Shown: positions 21,500 through 33,082 of the stretch, piece by piece
Numbering within the stretch: the first letter of the stretch is position 1
Layout of the letters: each line of letters begins with the position of its first letter
DNA from: Ophiura sarsii
Lineage: Eukaryota > Echinodermata > Ophiuroidea > Amphilepidida > Ophiuridae
Length of the DNA stretch: 64,000 nt
Assembly (NCBI GenBank): GCA_035610835.1
Contig: CM069446.1
Span: forward strand, 3,908,075-3,972,074
Direction: 5' to 3'
Notes under the pieces: generated by a model
The model's input: only the letters and a program-made list of their open reading frames with translations
Database searches by the model: none
What the model was told of the DNA's origin: nothing
Program-made: the position numbers and the translations under genes

Positions 21500-22290
21500 C
21501 CTGTGACTCGATAGGCGTAATTTGATATTGCACACTAGATTGAGCATTTCATATTGTTTTAATGAAAAATTAGAAAATTGGCATTTTTTTCAAAAGAATG
21601 TGTAAAATCGTGCTATTTTGGTAACAAATGTTTTTTATAGCATAAAACCATTTGTTTTTGGTTATTAATGACACTAAAAGTTGGGCTTACTCACAAGTTA
21701 AGATCATGAAGGAAAAGGTTATTTGAATTATTTCATATTGATAAAAATTGATTTTAAAACTGTACATAATATTTTTAAATGCTATTAATTTATTGCCATA
21801 TAAACGGCCTAAACACATGCACCCCTATATCAAAAATTACATCTCCCTAGTGAGATTCCTGAGGGTTGTAGCTTTATTTCATTTGATAATTCATGCTGTT
21901 ATTTTTATGGTCAGGTTCCAAACAAATATTGGCCACATTTTCCTCCATTAAAAAGCGCTGACAGGGGGAATGCAAGTGGAATTGTGCAACACGGATGAAA
22001 AATGTTACACACGACATCTTATGACACGGCTGGTATTTTGTCAACCATGACCATGTGACATGTAGACGGTTGATACTCCTTTACTAGGGCAAATACCAGT
22101 GCTCTCTCCCCCTTCTCTTCCCCTTGTCTCTCCCTCTCTCTATCTCCTATTTAATTTTTTCTTTACACAGTTTTACCGGGGGCAAAGGCCCCCGCGGACC
22201 CCTCTGGATCCGCTACTGAAAAGGAATTGACATTGATACTAAATGTTAAAAAACCCAAACCGCATATTCGTACAAAAGGTAGATTGGCAT
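21500..22290. repeat. Intron 1 block duplicated with copy C (38990-39785)
   Basis: Close match over ~780 bp to the same position in copy C intron 1, including the TTTTACCGGGGGCAAAGGCC phrase (22172 and 39663). It is part of the gene duplication unit and is absent next to exon 1 of copy A. No coding content. Confidence 0.85.
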
Positions 22291-22306
22291 TAAACTATTG
22301 ACTTAC

Positions 22307-22511
22307 ATGTACACACTCCGTAACCAGGCATTAATGAAATAATCAATCCAATAACCCATGTTTTCGTAGCGAACTCCTCTCGCAGTGACGGTAATAATAC
22401 TCCAAGAGTTTTGATTAGCCCAGTCTCCAAGAAATAGGCAATAAAAGCACCGAAACATATCACCCAAGCCCAGCCATTGTCCTTTTTGATTACGCGATAG
22501 TGGTTTGTCAT
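22307..22511 (-). CDS. Copy B exon 1
   Basis: ATG at 22509-22511, with an in-frame TGA 24 nt upstream that confirms the start. Donor GTAAGT at 22301-22306. Encodes DNGWAWVICFG (TM1 signature variant), Lys34 and the start of TM2. Identical in layout to copies A and C. Confidence 0.88.
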
Positions 22512-23635
22512 TTTGTTGTAAATTAGGTTTCAGGTTAAATAAATCATCGTCCGCGTTGACCCTGTCAAACTTCTGCCCATGTGATATTCAGACATTCAGG
22601 ACTATAATATTATTGGTGTTATCGTTTGAATTTGTTGAGCAAAACGTCTTGAAATATCTACTGCAACTGCGGTTAATTCTAGCGGTGAATTGTCCGGGTG
22701 AATTGTACGACTCACGTACGTGCTCTATCATTGACCCTACTATGGTTAATGGATCAATGGACATCGATAAGTACATGAACCGATAAAGACTGTACAGTCG
22801 TGCACCGTACGTGAACTGTCAGCGAACTTTCCATGGTTGTGTGTTGCAATCTACACTGCCGCGCAAAAGTATTTCCCCCTGGAAGCTTGCAAGTTATCAC
22901 TGTGTTGTTAACAAAGTATTAAACCATCAGACCCAATTACCATTTCATTGTGTTCATTGTACATTTTATACCAATAAAGTCATGTTTTCTATTCACATTC
23001 ATCATTTAAAAGCATTACAATTCATGATTTTATCGAGCAAGTCAGAATTCCAATGTAAAATCGCCCCGGGAAAATCGCCGTAGTAAATCACCTCATGAAT
23101 ATCAATTAGCTCATTATCGGCAGTGTAACGCTATGGGAATGTTCAACTGAGATCAACTGGTGGTGTTGGAAAACTCCATGTGCAGAAATTTATAAATGAT
23201 AATTGGCATGCGCAGTTTATTGGAATACCTTCAGAAGGAACCATTCCAGCTTAAAAAAATTATTGTTGTGACGACGGATTATGTTTTGGCAGATATTCAT
23301 CTTTATTTAAGGCACATCTAATTTTTTGAATACAATCGGGCTGAATATACCATGGAGAACCAGCAAAATTACAAAGTGTGCACGCACGTAGTTCATTGAC
23401 CTATTTGTTCCGGTGACCTAACAAACCTCAAGCAGGCCGACAATGCATTGATATTGGTACACATATCCAAAAATGGTTTGATGTAATTTGACTGTTAATG
23501 TTTCCGGATGATAACAATACAAAATAATAATAACACCGCATTTTATAGCGCTTTACGAAACACTTCACCTGATTGTGACCGCGCGGGAGCACTTCTCCGG
23601 CCGACCCGTGAAGATAGCACACATTGCCACTATGT
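22512..23635. other. 5' flank of copy B
   Basis: The first ~350 bases match the 5' flank of copy C (40005-40335), so this is the best place to seek the promoter on the minus strand. No convincing TATA or initiator was picked out. The rest is unique and empty. Confidence 0.5.
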
Positions 23636-23815
23636 GATACATGCGCTATCTACTGATGATATATAGCACACATAATGCCACATGTGATACCTGCGCTATC
23701 TACTGATGATATATAGCACACATAATGCCACATGTGATACCTGCGCTATCTACTGAAAATAGCACACATATAGTAATGCCACATGTGACACATGCGCTAT
23801 CTAATGTTCTCATAT
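23636..23815. repeat. ~49-bp tandem repeat with inverted GATA motifs
   Basis: Four units built on TGCGCTATCTACTGATGATA then TATAGCACACATAATGCCAC. Each contains CTATCT and nearby GATA, as in the array at 60720-60990. Confidence 0.85.
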
Positions 23816-25162
23816 CTTCAAAAGAAGAAACAAATCACTGTGTTGCTGGGTTGTTTTTTCGACGCTGGCTAATTGGCGCCAGAGCCTACCATCGGATCGG
23901 GTTTTCAGTTGACGTACGCATAAGAGTATCGTTGAAGAGAATGTCCCCTGGTAGCCTTAATTCCAGATCTTATGGCACATAAATTAAAATCTTGGTTCAT
24001 AATAGAGAGAATCCACTTTACTCATGCGTGCCCGTAACAAAAGGTTTTCATATATATATTTATTTGCTCTGTAATTATACATTCGTGTATGCTTAGTTTT
24101 TTTTACAACGTTGACCTATGTAGTACTTCTCCCGTTTGCTCTACTCGCTCTGTATTCATCAGCTTCTGCCCCATTGTCAGTGATAGTGCTCACTCCCTGA
24201 TAATACAATGTGAGAGTTCGGCATAGTCCAGTATAACCAGGTTTTTGCTATAAATTTCCTTCTACCACATGCCTGGCTTGATGATCCCAATAGTTGTGTC
24301 ACTATGCGCTCTTCTCGGCCTCATGTTGTTTACGGATGCGCGTTTCAGCTTTGTGTGCTGTTCTGCCTCCTCCCCCCTCCGCTAAATGTCACAACTGTCG
24401 GGATCTTCATACGGCTTCATTTATTCATAGTCCTTGTTTTTAGTATCCTTATGTGCATTTCTCATACACCACCTCATGTTTTGGTGGTTTTTGTATCCCC
24501 ACGTAAGAGTGATCTTGATATCAAGCTCACTATCTGTGTTTTATATTTTTCACTGTTTTGTTGTTATTTTTTGTTGTTCTTTGTTCATAAACTTAATCCT
24601 ATTGTGTCCTGTTTAATTGTGTGTCTAGTAACAAGTGTGTCAAACCAAGTAAGTAATTTGTTTGTATCTTCTCGCCTACCTTTCACTCCTCTCTGATCAT
24701 CTTTCTTTTATCTTTCTACATTTCCCTTTTGAACAATCTTTATGTACAACTGTAATATATACAACAAACATATTCACTTATGCTCAACTTACATTTAATG
24801 TCAACTCCAAACATGCCCCTGTCCGGTGTATCAACCGGTCTCACCACAACTTCAATAGCTGGAGCTGCTCTTGTTGTCCCAGCTCACCAACCTTCCCTTT
24901 TAACCATTTTTTTTGCACAATAATGACTTCTTCGCGGCATTATCCAACTTCTTCTCCGACACCAAAACAAACATTGCCAACTGAATTCATTATGCTTTAA
25001 CCCACTACTCACCGATCCGATCTCAGATCAGACATGTGATCACCCGTCACTACTATCACACCGCAACCTCTCTAACCACGAGTGCAATTACCACACAGAT
25101 GATAGCCTCAACAACATCAAGCTCACAAATGATCCAAATTCGCTATCAATGCTTCACTTCAC

Positions 25163-25963
25163 ATGTTCAACTGTCGTAGTATCTCCAATGCACATGAGCA
25201 CATCTCTACTTATCTGCACCAATTGAAACACCAATTCTCACTTATTGCCTGCTCTGAAACATGGCTTACTCACAATAAATCCCCTCCTCAATGTGACAAC
25301 TATAACTACATCGAAGGTCCACTGACTGGTAGAGGGCGTGGAGTATGCATGTACTTTAGATCAGATATAATTGGGGTCATTTATAGACTGCACGAGCACA
25401 CAATTAACAACTTTAACACTAACTGGGAAGCACTCCTTAACAAACTCAAAACTACAAAAAAGGACGTCTACATCCTTGGAGACTATAACATCAACTTACT
25501 CAATACAATACAAATCTGCACATTAACGACTTTTATAAATACCTCACTCTCTAACTCGTTCATTCCTAAAATTGACAAACCGACTCGTATCACACGCACC
25601 AATGCAACTATCATAGATAACATCATAACTAACTCCACCGACATGAACTCAACCACGGGCATCCTGGTCACCGACATCTCTGATCACTTTCCCGTATTTC
25701 ACATCACTTCTCACCGAAACACACAACCGGCAACACTCTCACGTAAAAGAGATTTTAGTGAACACAACACCTCACTCTTCAACACAAAACTGGAAGGGGA
25801 AAAATGGGAGACCACCATTAACTCACCTGCTCCCGACACTGCTTACAACAACTTCATCAATATTTACACAAGGCACTACAACTCTTCATTTCCACTCAAA
25901 CGTTCATCAATGAAAAAGAGAGCTGAGGAGAGGTATAATATAAAAAATACAAAAACAAACTAA
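25163..25963 (+). pseudogene. LINE endonuclease region, internally shortened
   Basis: APE-type endonuclease motifs in order: FNCRSI, ACSETWL, RGRGVCMYFRSDI, then an abrupt join to IIGVIYR, LGDYNINLL, and TDISDHFP near the end. About forty residues usually found between MYFRSD and IGVIYR are missing. The stop at 25961 separates it from the RT linker. Not functional. Confidence 0.8.
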
Positions 25964-26418
25964 CTCACATTATTCGACTTGCAAAGAAAACATATAATAC
26001 TGACCAACTTCACAAACTCAAGCACGATCTTACAAAAACATGGAAGTTCCTGAACACAATCATTGGCCGGAAACGCAAAGACAACACATCACCGGATCAC
26101 TTCACTCACAGCGACACAACCTTCACATATCCCAATGACATTACTAACAAATTTAATGACTATTTCACCAACCTTGGTAAAAATCTGGCTTATAAATTCC
26201 TCCAGCGGATAAACCCTTCACCGCTCACCTTTCAAATAGCCCACTCAACTCATTCTTCAACCCAATCACTCGTCAAGAACTGCACGACCTGCGTCATCTT
26301 CTTAAATCAGGCAAGAGCTCGGGCACAGACAACATCGATCTCGGGATTGCTAACAAATCATTTGATTACATCACGACACCTCTTTTGCACATTTTAAACC
26401 AATCACTACACACGGGTA

Positions 26419-27237
26419 TTGTACCACATAAACTCAAATCTGCAAAAGTCATCACTGTCTTCAAAAGCAATTACAATTGACAGTCATGACATCTCGCAAG
26501 TTCACACCACAAAATTCCTTGGCATCACCATTGATGATAAGCTCACCTGGAACCACCACATAAATACTATAATCACTCATGCCATCGGTACCATTTACAG
26601 AGTTAAGGATCATCTTCCACGGCACATTCTGAAATCACTCTATAATACGCTGGTTCTTCCACACCTCAGCTACTGCAACATAATATGGGCCTCAAACTAT
26701 CAATCTAGATTTGCCAGCTTAAACATCACTCAAAAATGGGCCATTCGCACAATAACCAATTCACGACGCATGACACACACTTTACCTCTCTTTCACCAAC
26801 TCAATACATTGAAAATCAACGATATCAACCAGCTACAAACGGCACTATTTATGCACGACGACTTCTATAACAACCTTCCTCTTAATTTCGCAAACTATTT
26901 CACCACAAACCGTCAGATACACGCACACCACACAAGGCAAGCACACAAATGTCATCTTCCTCTCCCAACGACCACAGCTGAAAAACATCAGACACTCTAC
27001 TATGGTGCTAAGTTCTGGAACGCTCTTCCCAACACACTCACAAAAATCACAAACAAACATACATTTAAAAGGCAGCTAAAAAAATGCTACATTTCTACCT
27101 ATGATACACACACCACACACACACCAATATTTCTCTTAGTAAAACATAAACTTTGTTCGCTCCTCTTCTTTTCTTCTCATCTTCCTCTATTTTCATTCTA
27201 TCCTCAGTCTCTCCTTCCTCTTGAAGAACATAAATAA
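26419..27237 (+). pseudogene. LINE RT C-terminal region lacking the palm
   Basis: Carries KFLGITIDDKLTWNHHI, YNTLVLPHLSYCNIIWASNY and YYGAKFWNALPNTL, the conserved tail of CR1/jockey-group proteins. The catalytic FADD/YADD segment is absent because the preceding ~60 residues join directly to RT motif 1. Confidence 0.82.
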
Positions 27238-27563
27238 TGACTTACTTTAAACTTGGCAACTTTTGTCTCTTGTCATGTACATGTGTTCTGTATTGTTCTC
27301 TTTTTGTTTCTGTGTGTCTTTGTCAAGTGTATTATTTTTGTGCTGTTCTGTTTGATCTTGTTTCGTGTTTTCTGTTCTCCCGTCATTAAAAATGCTCTAT
27401 TTGCTATCATTCTATTTTTGTGTCAAGGGTCCCCATTATATAAGCCCGTCTATCATGGTTTCCACCGGGGTTCCTAGCCTCTACTTCATATTGTATTATT
27501 ATTTGTTTGTATCACCTTTGCTGAAAAAATTGAATTGAATTGAATGAATTAATTTGAATTGAA

Positions 27564-28450
27564 TTTTCGCTCCCATATTATTCATCAAGTCAATGCACGA
27601 CCTTCAACAAGCCAGCCCTTTGAATACAATCATTACTCTGTGAAAAGAATGACCTATACATTGGCGGGTTATTTTCAAACGGGTATCATCAACCTGTGTG
27701 TTGCACAGACAACAGAGTAAGATATATTCTGTGCTCTTTTTATATTCTGAAACAAACTTTAGCTCCCCATAGGGCCGATACGTGTATTACCTCTAATCAC
27801 CCTTCAGAGGTACAAGACTTGTTCGCGTCTATCAATAGTTATCTGATTCCCTTATCCACATAGATTTTGACATCATTGCGTCTTCCAATTCGTTTATTAA
27901 AGCTAGCTAATTGTTTTGCTACAAGATCTGACTTTCCTGAGTGAAGTTGTATCAAAGATTTTCTAGAAATTCATCGGTTGTACAGATTTACAAAAGAGCC
28001 TCAAATTGGTAATCATGGCAATGGTATTAAATTTAACGTTAGTAACGGTCTTGTTTCTCATGTTGTACAATTGGCTATGTCCTGTTTTGGAAATGTGTTT
28101 GCTTCTTTCTTGTATACAAATAGCTACAAATGTTTATTAGCCTAGCTATAATAAACTAAAAGGGACATCTGTGAAAGTACACCAACTTGGGCACACTGGT
28201 AAAATGGCTTTACAACAAGTTTTGCCATTATTATCAAACTGTACTCAAGTTAAATCACTTATTTATCGAGCAATAATATATATAATTGTTTAGATAGAAA
28301 GTTAAATAAATCAAAGAGATAAATGATAGATGAATAAATAAACAAAAACTATAAACGCATGGGCCTTTATAATTTATAAAAATTGACATTAAAATGATGT
28401 TACATTAATCCATCGTCAATTTTTAAAAAAAAGAAGAAGAAAAAAGAGAA
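27564..28450. repeat. Spacer block duplicated at 44525-45240
   Basis: Continuous similarity to the C-D spacer, with AATGCACGACCTTCA near its start and AATCATGGCAATGGTATTA mid-block. No gene seen. Confidence 0.8.
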
Positions 28451-28459
28451 TAACAAGGA

Positions 28460-28535
28460 ATACACGGGGATTGAACCCGTGTTTGCCGCTTGCAAACGGG
28501 ATGGCCAACGATGCACGCCACAGAGATCGACGAGT
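28460..28535 (-). repeat. Degenerate tRNA-derived head, copy 2
   Basis: Minus strand reads CTGTGGCGTGCATCGTTGGC (A-box-like), an anticodon-like CGTTTGCAAGCGG, and ACGGGTTCAATCCCCGT, a perfect five-base T-arm with a B-box. The D-arm and acceptor stem do not fold well, so this is a tRNA-derived repeat or pseudogene rather than a tRNA gene. Confidence 0.6.
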
Positions 28536-28945
28536 GTGGTTGTGATAGTTTTATTATTTAACCATTTATCCATTTATTTATAACGAACGGATTTTTATCG
28601 TTCCATTTTATACCATATTGGTATGTTACTCTCGCACAAAAAGTGTTTGTAATGTGATTATACTCCTTATTTTGAAAGAACGGTAAGAAACGTTGACATT
28701 TTCGAACACAAAAAAGGCGTCATTTATGCGGTCCATAATCATTGCTCGACTGGACGTTGTGTGACGTGTTGCATTATTCATGTTATTCAAATTACTGCTT
28801 CGAATCGATCTGTTTATGTACACTTTTGTTATACTTCTCAGTCGCTCATCACCAACGCTGTTCATGAGAACAATAGAAAAGTCCCCTCTCAGGTTAGTGG
28901 TCGTTATCTGTGACCTCTCGCAGCAGGGCATAGGGTCAAGGCAGG
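28536..28945. repeat. Body of the tRNA-headed repeat, copy 2
   Basis: Conserved with 15065-15480, 44020-44300 and 46155-46555 (TGTTTGTAATGTGATT, CATTGCTCGACTG). No long open frame. Confidence 0.75.
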
Positions 28946-28959
28946 GTTAATCATATTAA

Positions 28960-29030
28960 TGACAAATATGCAAATGAGCTAGCTGTCCCCTCTTATTATA
29001 TATACTCCTTAGTTTCAGTCTTACATTATT
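28960..29030 (+). promoter_or_regulatory. Octamer-TATA-initiator core promoter, copy 2
   Basis: ATGCAAATGAG (octamer at 28968-28975), TATATATA at 28997-29004, then TTTCAGTC at 29013-29020 and CATT about 28 bases from the TATA start. The ATATGCAAATGAG context is the reverse complement of the H2B box (CTCATTTGCATA). Copies lie at 15527-15575 and 50700-50765. The downstream sequence (to 29110) is conserved but not histone coding. Confidence 0.5.
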
Positions 29031-29109
29031 TTCTGCTGGGATACTCACTTAATTGCCACGTAGCTGGATGTAACATGACCAATGGCCGCATTTCAAAAAC
29101 GGAAAGTAG

Positions 29110-30330
29110 TTCACAGCGTCATTTTTTTAAATTTTATATTATTTAAATAACAATAAATAAACGTGTAATAATACATTTGTTCGTATGCATAAGTGTTTAC
29201 TTGGAAATAAATGCTCATGTTGATTGTGAGGCAATGCAATTTTGGAGTCAAAATCTTCCGACAAACAAGTAATTGGCCGGCTCTTTTATTTCTCCGACGT
29301 TGTTAAAAATGAACCAAACAAAAGAGAGAATATCCTTATAAACATATATGAGGTGTAATAATGAGATTTGGTAGGGAAAGTAAAAAAGAAACTCAAAACA
29401 CATGAGCAATTTAGGAAATTACAAATAGGGTCGCCGGCAGGCATCTTCAAATTGTCATGAGTGTGAAAATTACAGCCTGATCGAGGTTTCATCTAATCTA
29501 TTTGGTTTACTCTCAAGAATCAATTATTGTAATACCCCTATGATTCTTAGTTAGTGTTGTTTTTGATAGAAAATCTAAGTTAGGTTACCAGTTAACGTAT
29601 TTCAAAATTGTTAACTTGAGAATCTTCTGAGCCAGTCAATCTAGAAACACGATGTAGGTGTTTTTCTTGCCTAATCTTACGTTTAGAAATTCATCGTTGG
29701 TTCTGACATGTTAGATGGCTACCAGCGGCCATATTGGGATATCAATAAAAATAGCTTAGTTCCAGTGACCAACAATGAACGCACACATGCAACACACAAA
29801 GCACATCAATCATGCTCTATCAAATTGGTATTTCACCAACTTATCTGCACTTCCTAATTTTCTTTCACCGATCACAATAAAGTGTACACTTTCATTGAAT
29901 GATATACATGTATCTAACATGAACTGTCTTTTAAAGGACAAAGTGGTTAACAAATATTTTATGTTTGGGTTTTCATTATTATGTGCACTATACTTTTACT
30001 TTTCAGCTGATTATGTGCGTGGAAAGTGTACCATTATTATCAATTGAATGTTTAAAGAAAAATAAGACATATTTAGCTGTTCTGAGGACAGTGAACTTTG
30101 TTAAATCAATAGAAGAATATATGGGAAATTATATGTGCGCGTGTGCGCGTGAAAAGTAAAAGAAAATAATTGAAGTAGAGTTCACCATGACAGCATGAAC
30201 TATTGCATTAAGTTGCTAATGTTTGCATTTTATGATATTTTTATGACGTGCATAGCGGAGAGGGGGCGGGGGAGATTAAATCACACAATCACAATAATAA
30301 TTATAACGGACAAAGCCTCTAAGTTTAACA
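29110..30330. other. B-C spacer, no gene seen
   Basis: 29195-29940 is repeated directly at 57594-58340. From about 29953 the matching sequence in the C-D spacer is inverted (see findings). Confidence 0.6.
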
Positions 30331-30331
30331 T

Positions 30332-30968
30332 ATGAAGAGGTTTTTTGCAAAAGGGCCTGCATCCCCTTTGGCTCTTATTGAGAAAAAGTCAAAAAACTGT
30401 TTCTAAATATTCAAGTTGAGCAATTGAAGAACTGAATGGATTATGAAAGAGGTACACTACATACTAATTTAAATTGAAATAAATTTCAAATGTGCTAGTT
30501 TTCAATTTAAAAAAAATTATGTTTACATTTTTAGAAAATTTGGATGTAGGCCCTTTTGCAACAAAACTCCATCTGTTGGTACATAGAGAAAAAATACCAC
30601 ACAAAAAAATCATTTATTTTAATCATTTAAAAAAAAAGGTTTGATATAGAAATGTATAGGTCACAATCATGTTTCAAGGAAATAAAGTCCTTTTTTTTCA
30701 AAAAGACCTACATCTCATTGTAAACAGCCATTGAAGTTGTTGTTTTGTTGCAAAAGGGCCTGTATCCCGATTTAATTTTGGATACAGGCCATTTTGCAAC
30801 AAAACAACAACTTCAATGAATGTTTACAATGAGATGTAGTAGGTCTTTTTGAAAAAAAATGACGTTGTTTCCTTGAAACATATGATTTTTCCCTATACAT
30901 TTCTATATCAAACTCATTTTTGAAAAAAATGCACCACCATAGCCCTTTTGCAACAAAGCTCTTCATAT
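30332..30968. mobile_element. 637-bp palindromic MITE
   Basis: Ends ATATGAAGAG and their complement, with TTGCAAAAGGGC repeated at both ends and again at the centre (30749-30760, 30788-30800). The centre is a tight hairpin around 30772. The matching inverted block at 61640 has AGTTTAACATGCATTATT with no insert, so this is a discrete insertion. Confidence 0.85.
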
Positions 30969-32690
30969 ATGCATTATTATTTATTCATTGAACGTTCAAA
31001 TTACTCATATAGTTATAGTAAACAGTACCCAGCATCTTGCCAAATCCTTTATTAAACTAACACGAAGCGTACCAATATGATTTTCTGTCAATCAGAAGCA
31101 TCACCTATTGTGTAAATTAAACTTGGCCTAACTTATTATTGATAACCTCCTGGCGTGGCGAGTCGGCTGAAATTGCTGTCCACGTATACGTCATTAAGAT
31201 TCGTACACGGCGGGGCAAAAAATGATAAATATTGTAATATCTTGGATTACGGTACATCAGCGTCTCAACATTATTTACATGTATTTTCTAGGTCCTAAAC
31301 TAGATTCAAAATGAAAATAAAGAAACTGTTTATTTTAACTTGTCAAACTTTCTTGACTGTTTTCATAAATCAAGATTCTTACCCTTTATTTTGATGATAA
31401 TTAGTGTAAATTGCTTGCCAAATATTCACGTCAAATATTCGATAATCTCAACGACGTGTTTTTTGCACATTTCAAGCATGTTTTCATACTAGATTATCAT
31501 TGTGAAGATTGAAATATTACATGGATGGACAACATTGAAAAATAAAATAATTAATTAAAAGTGAACTATTCTGTGCGTGAGAAAACAACACCCAAGGTCT
31601 TATTCTGACACCAAGCAACACAACTCATTAATGTTTGCAGTGTGATTAATATTTGCACTATATTTTTTACTTTTCAGCTGATTTTGTGTATACACAGTCT
31701 GTCATTTGAAAGGGATTTTTCTGACCTGCTTGTGGCTCCTTGATTTGATTTGATAGGCCCTATCAATCAAAAGTTATGAAAGCCCAAACCAAAATCATCT
31801 GTTCATCTTATCCTGGACTTGAACAAGACTGAACCATTCAATCTAGAAACACGATGAATTGTAGGTGTTGTAACTACGTACATGGAAAAGTTTATATTAT
31901 TTGCTTGATATAAAGTTATAACGGAGGAGATAGTACTTATTGAGTGACGCTGAAGTTAAAGTTGTCCGATGAGTTAGAAAATTAAATAAAATTACATATT
32001 ACCACGTTCTTTTGTATATAGACCATTGGTGAGCTAGTCTTCTATCAAATACTCTTTATCCTATTGATTTCCACTACTTAACTACCGAGATATGATCACT
32101 TCAATAACAAGAGTGCGAATCCCAATTTGGCAACTTTTGAACAAAAAATGACTTTCAACTGACAAAACAGCCATTGTGCTTCAGATAATAATTATAGGAT
32201 ATATCGATGTTTTGTTTAAAATACATCTAAACATTGGTCTGTCATGGATAATATGGATGAAAAAAATTCAACTAAATGATGTCAACCTTTAGTACATCTA
32301 AATTATACTAATAATATTATGTGGTCTGTCATTGATAATATGGATGGAAATATGTATTTTCTGCTCAAATTCAAATAACTGTCAACATTTTTAGTAGATA
32401 GATTGTTATTGATTTTATTGATATATGTTCAATTACACTCTGAATGACGATTGTAATAACAGAGTTGCCTGCACATGAAAATTGGCCAAAACTGAATTTT
32501 ACATGCCTGAGAAGAATTGCCATAATGCGAGGACGAAAGCTCTAAAAAGGATAGAGACAATTCTTATTACGTATTAAAGATTACTGAACGTGATTATTAG
32601 TACATTCATGTTAGATATAATGGCTGAAACAAACATGTTTCACATGGGAGAATTGTTTTGGACATGTCTGTATTGTACTAGTGATCATTC
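30969..32690. other. B-C spacer, no gene seen
   Basis: AT-rich; 31400-32690 is repeated directly at 61945-63080. No open frame of interest. Confidence 0.6.
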
Positions 32691-32945
32691 ACATAATCTA
32701 TGGTGACACGATTTATGTTATCAGATATCGCTTATCACTAATGCACCGGAAAAGTACACTTTGTCGCATCTGTATTGTGTACGACGCCCATCACTTGTTT
32801 ACAATGTTTTCAAGCTAAACTGACTACCGTATACGCGTGAGAGTTATCTTTTGTTCTCTGGATGTTAACATATTGCACCTGTGATCTTTCACATAATCTA
32901 CGATGTCATAGATAGATTTGATCTATTCGAGAACTTGCACATACT

Positions 32946-33082
32946 CTATAATGACCTAGAATTGTGATGTTTTACATATTTGTTAATGTCGTAAATAAGT
33001 AAAGGGATCAAAGAAAAAAGTGGAACAAACCCAAGGAACATAAATGACGCCGTGTAATTTCCAAATTTGTCAAAAAGCCATC
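32946..33082 (-). CDS. Copy C exon 4
   Basis: 137 nt, acceptor CAG at 33083-33085 and stop TAG at 32946-32948. It encodes the WLFDKFGNYTASF segment, TM12 and a short basic tail ending NSRSL. Confidence 0.85.

Larger units (their letters stand above)
5679..22511 (-). pseudogene. SLC16/MCT-like transporter copy B, nonsense-truncated
   Basis: Four-exon gene: 22307-22511, 12804-12944, 11034-11855 and 5679-5815. All introns have GT/AG ends and interrupt after the first codon base. Joined, the exons would give 434 residues with twelve predicted membrane spans, in the monocarboxylate transporter (SLC16) fold, acting at a membrane. Exon 3, however, contains an in-frame TAA at 11476-11478 (codon 242) where copy C has GAA. 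The product would end just before TM7, after 241 residues. Everything downstream is still in frame and well conserved, so the lesion is recent, polymorphic or a sequence error. Intron 1 (9.4 kb) and intron 3 (5.2 kb) are swollen by insertions. A half-length product is unlikely to transport. Confidence 0.8.
24049..27563 (+). mobile_element. CR1-group LINE, 3.5 kb, internally deleted
   Basis: The paralogous site at 44525-44530 reads straight through, which fixes the insertion; TTTTC is repeated at both edges (24045-24049, 27564-27568). A long 5' leader precedes endonuclease sequence from 25163 (SETWLTHNKS, ILGDYNINLL, TDISDHFPVF). After a broken linker the frame reaches the start of the RT domain (VPHKLKSAKVITVFK near 26420) and then jumps to the post-palm KFLGITIDDKLTWNHHINTI (26510). 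The tail is GAATT/TTGAA repeats. Confidence 0.85.

Noticed and set aside
24304..25000. Overlapping plus-strand open frames of 60-130 aa
   Set aside because: They lie in the pyrimidine-rich 5' leader of the LINE at 24049-27563; no ORF1 motif recognised.
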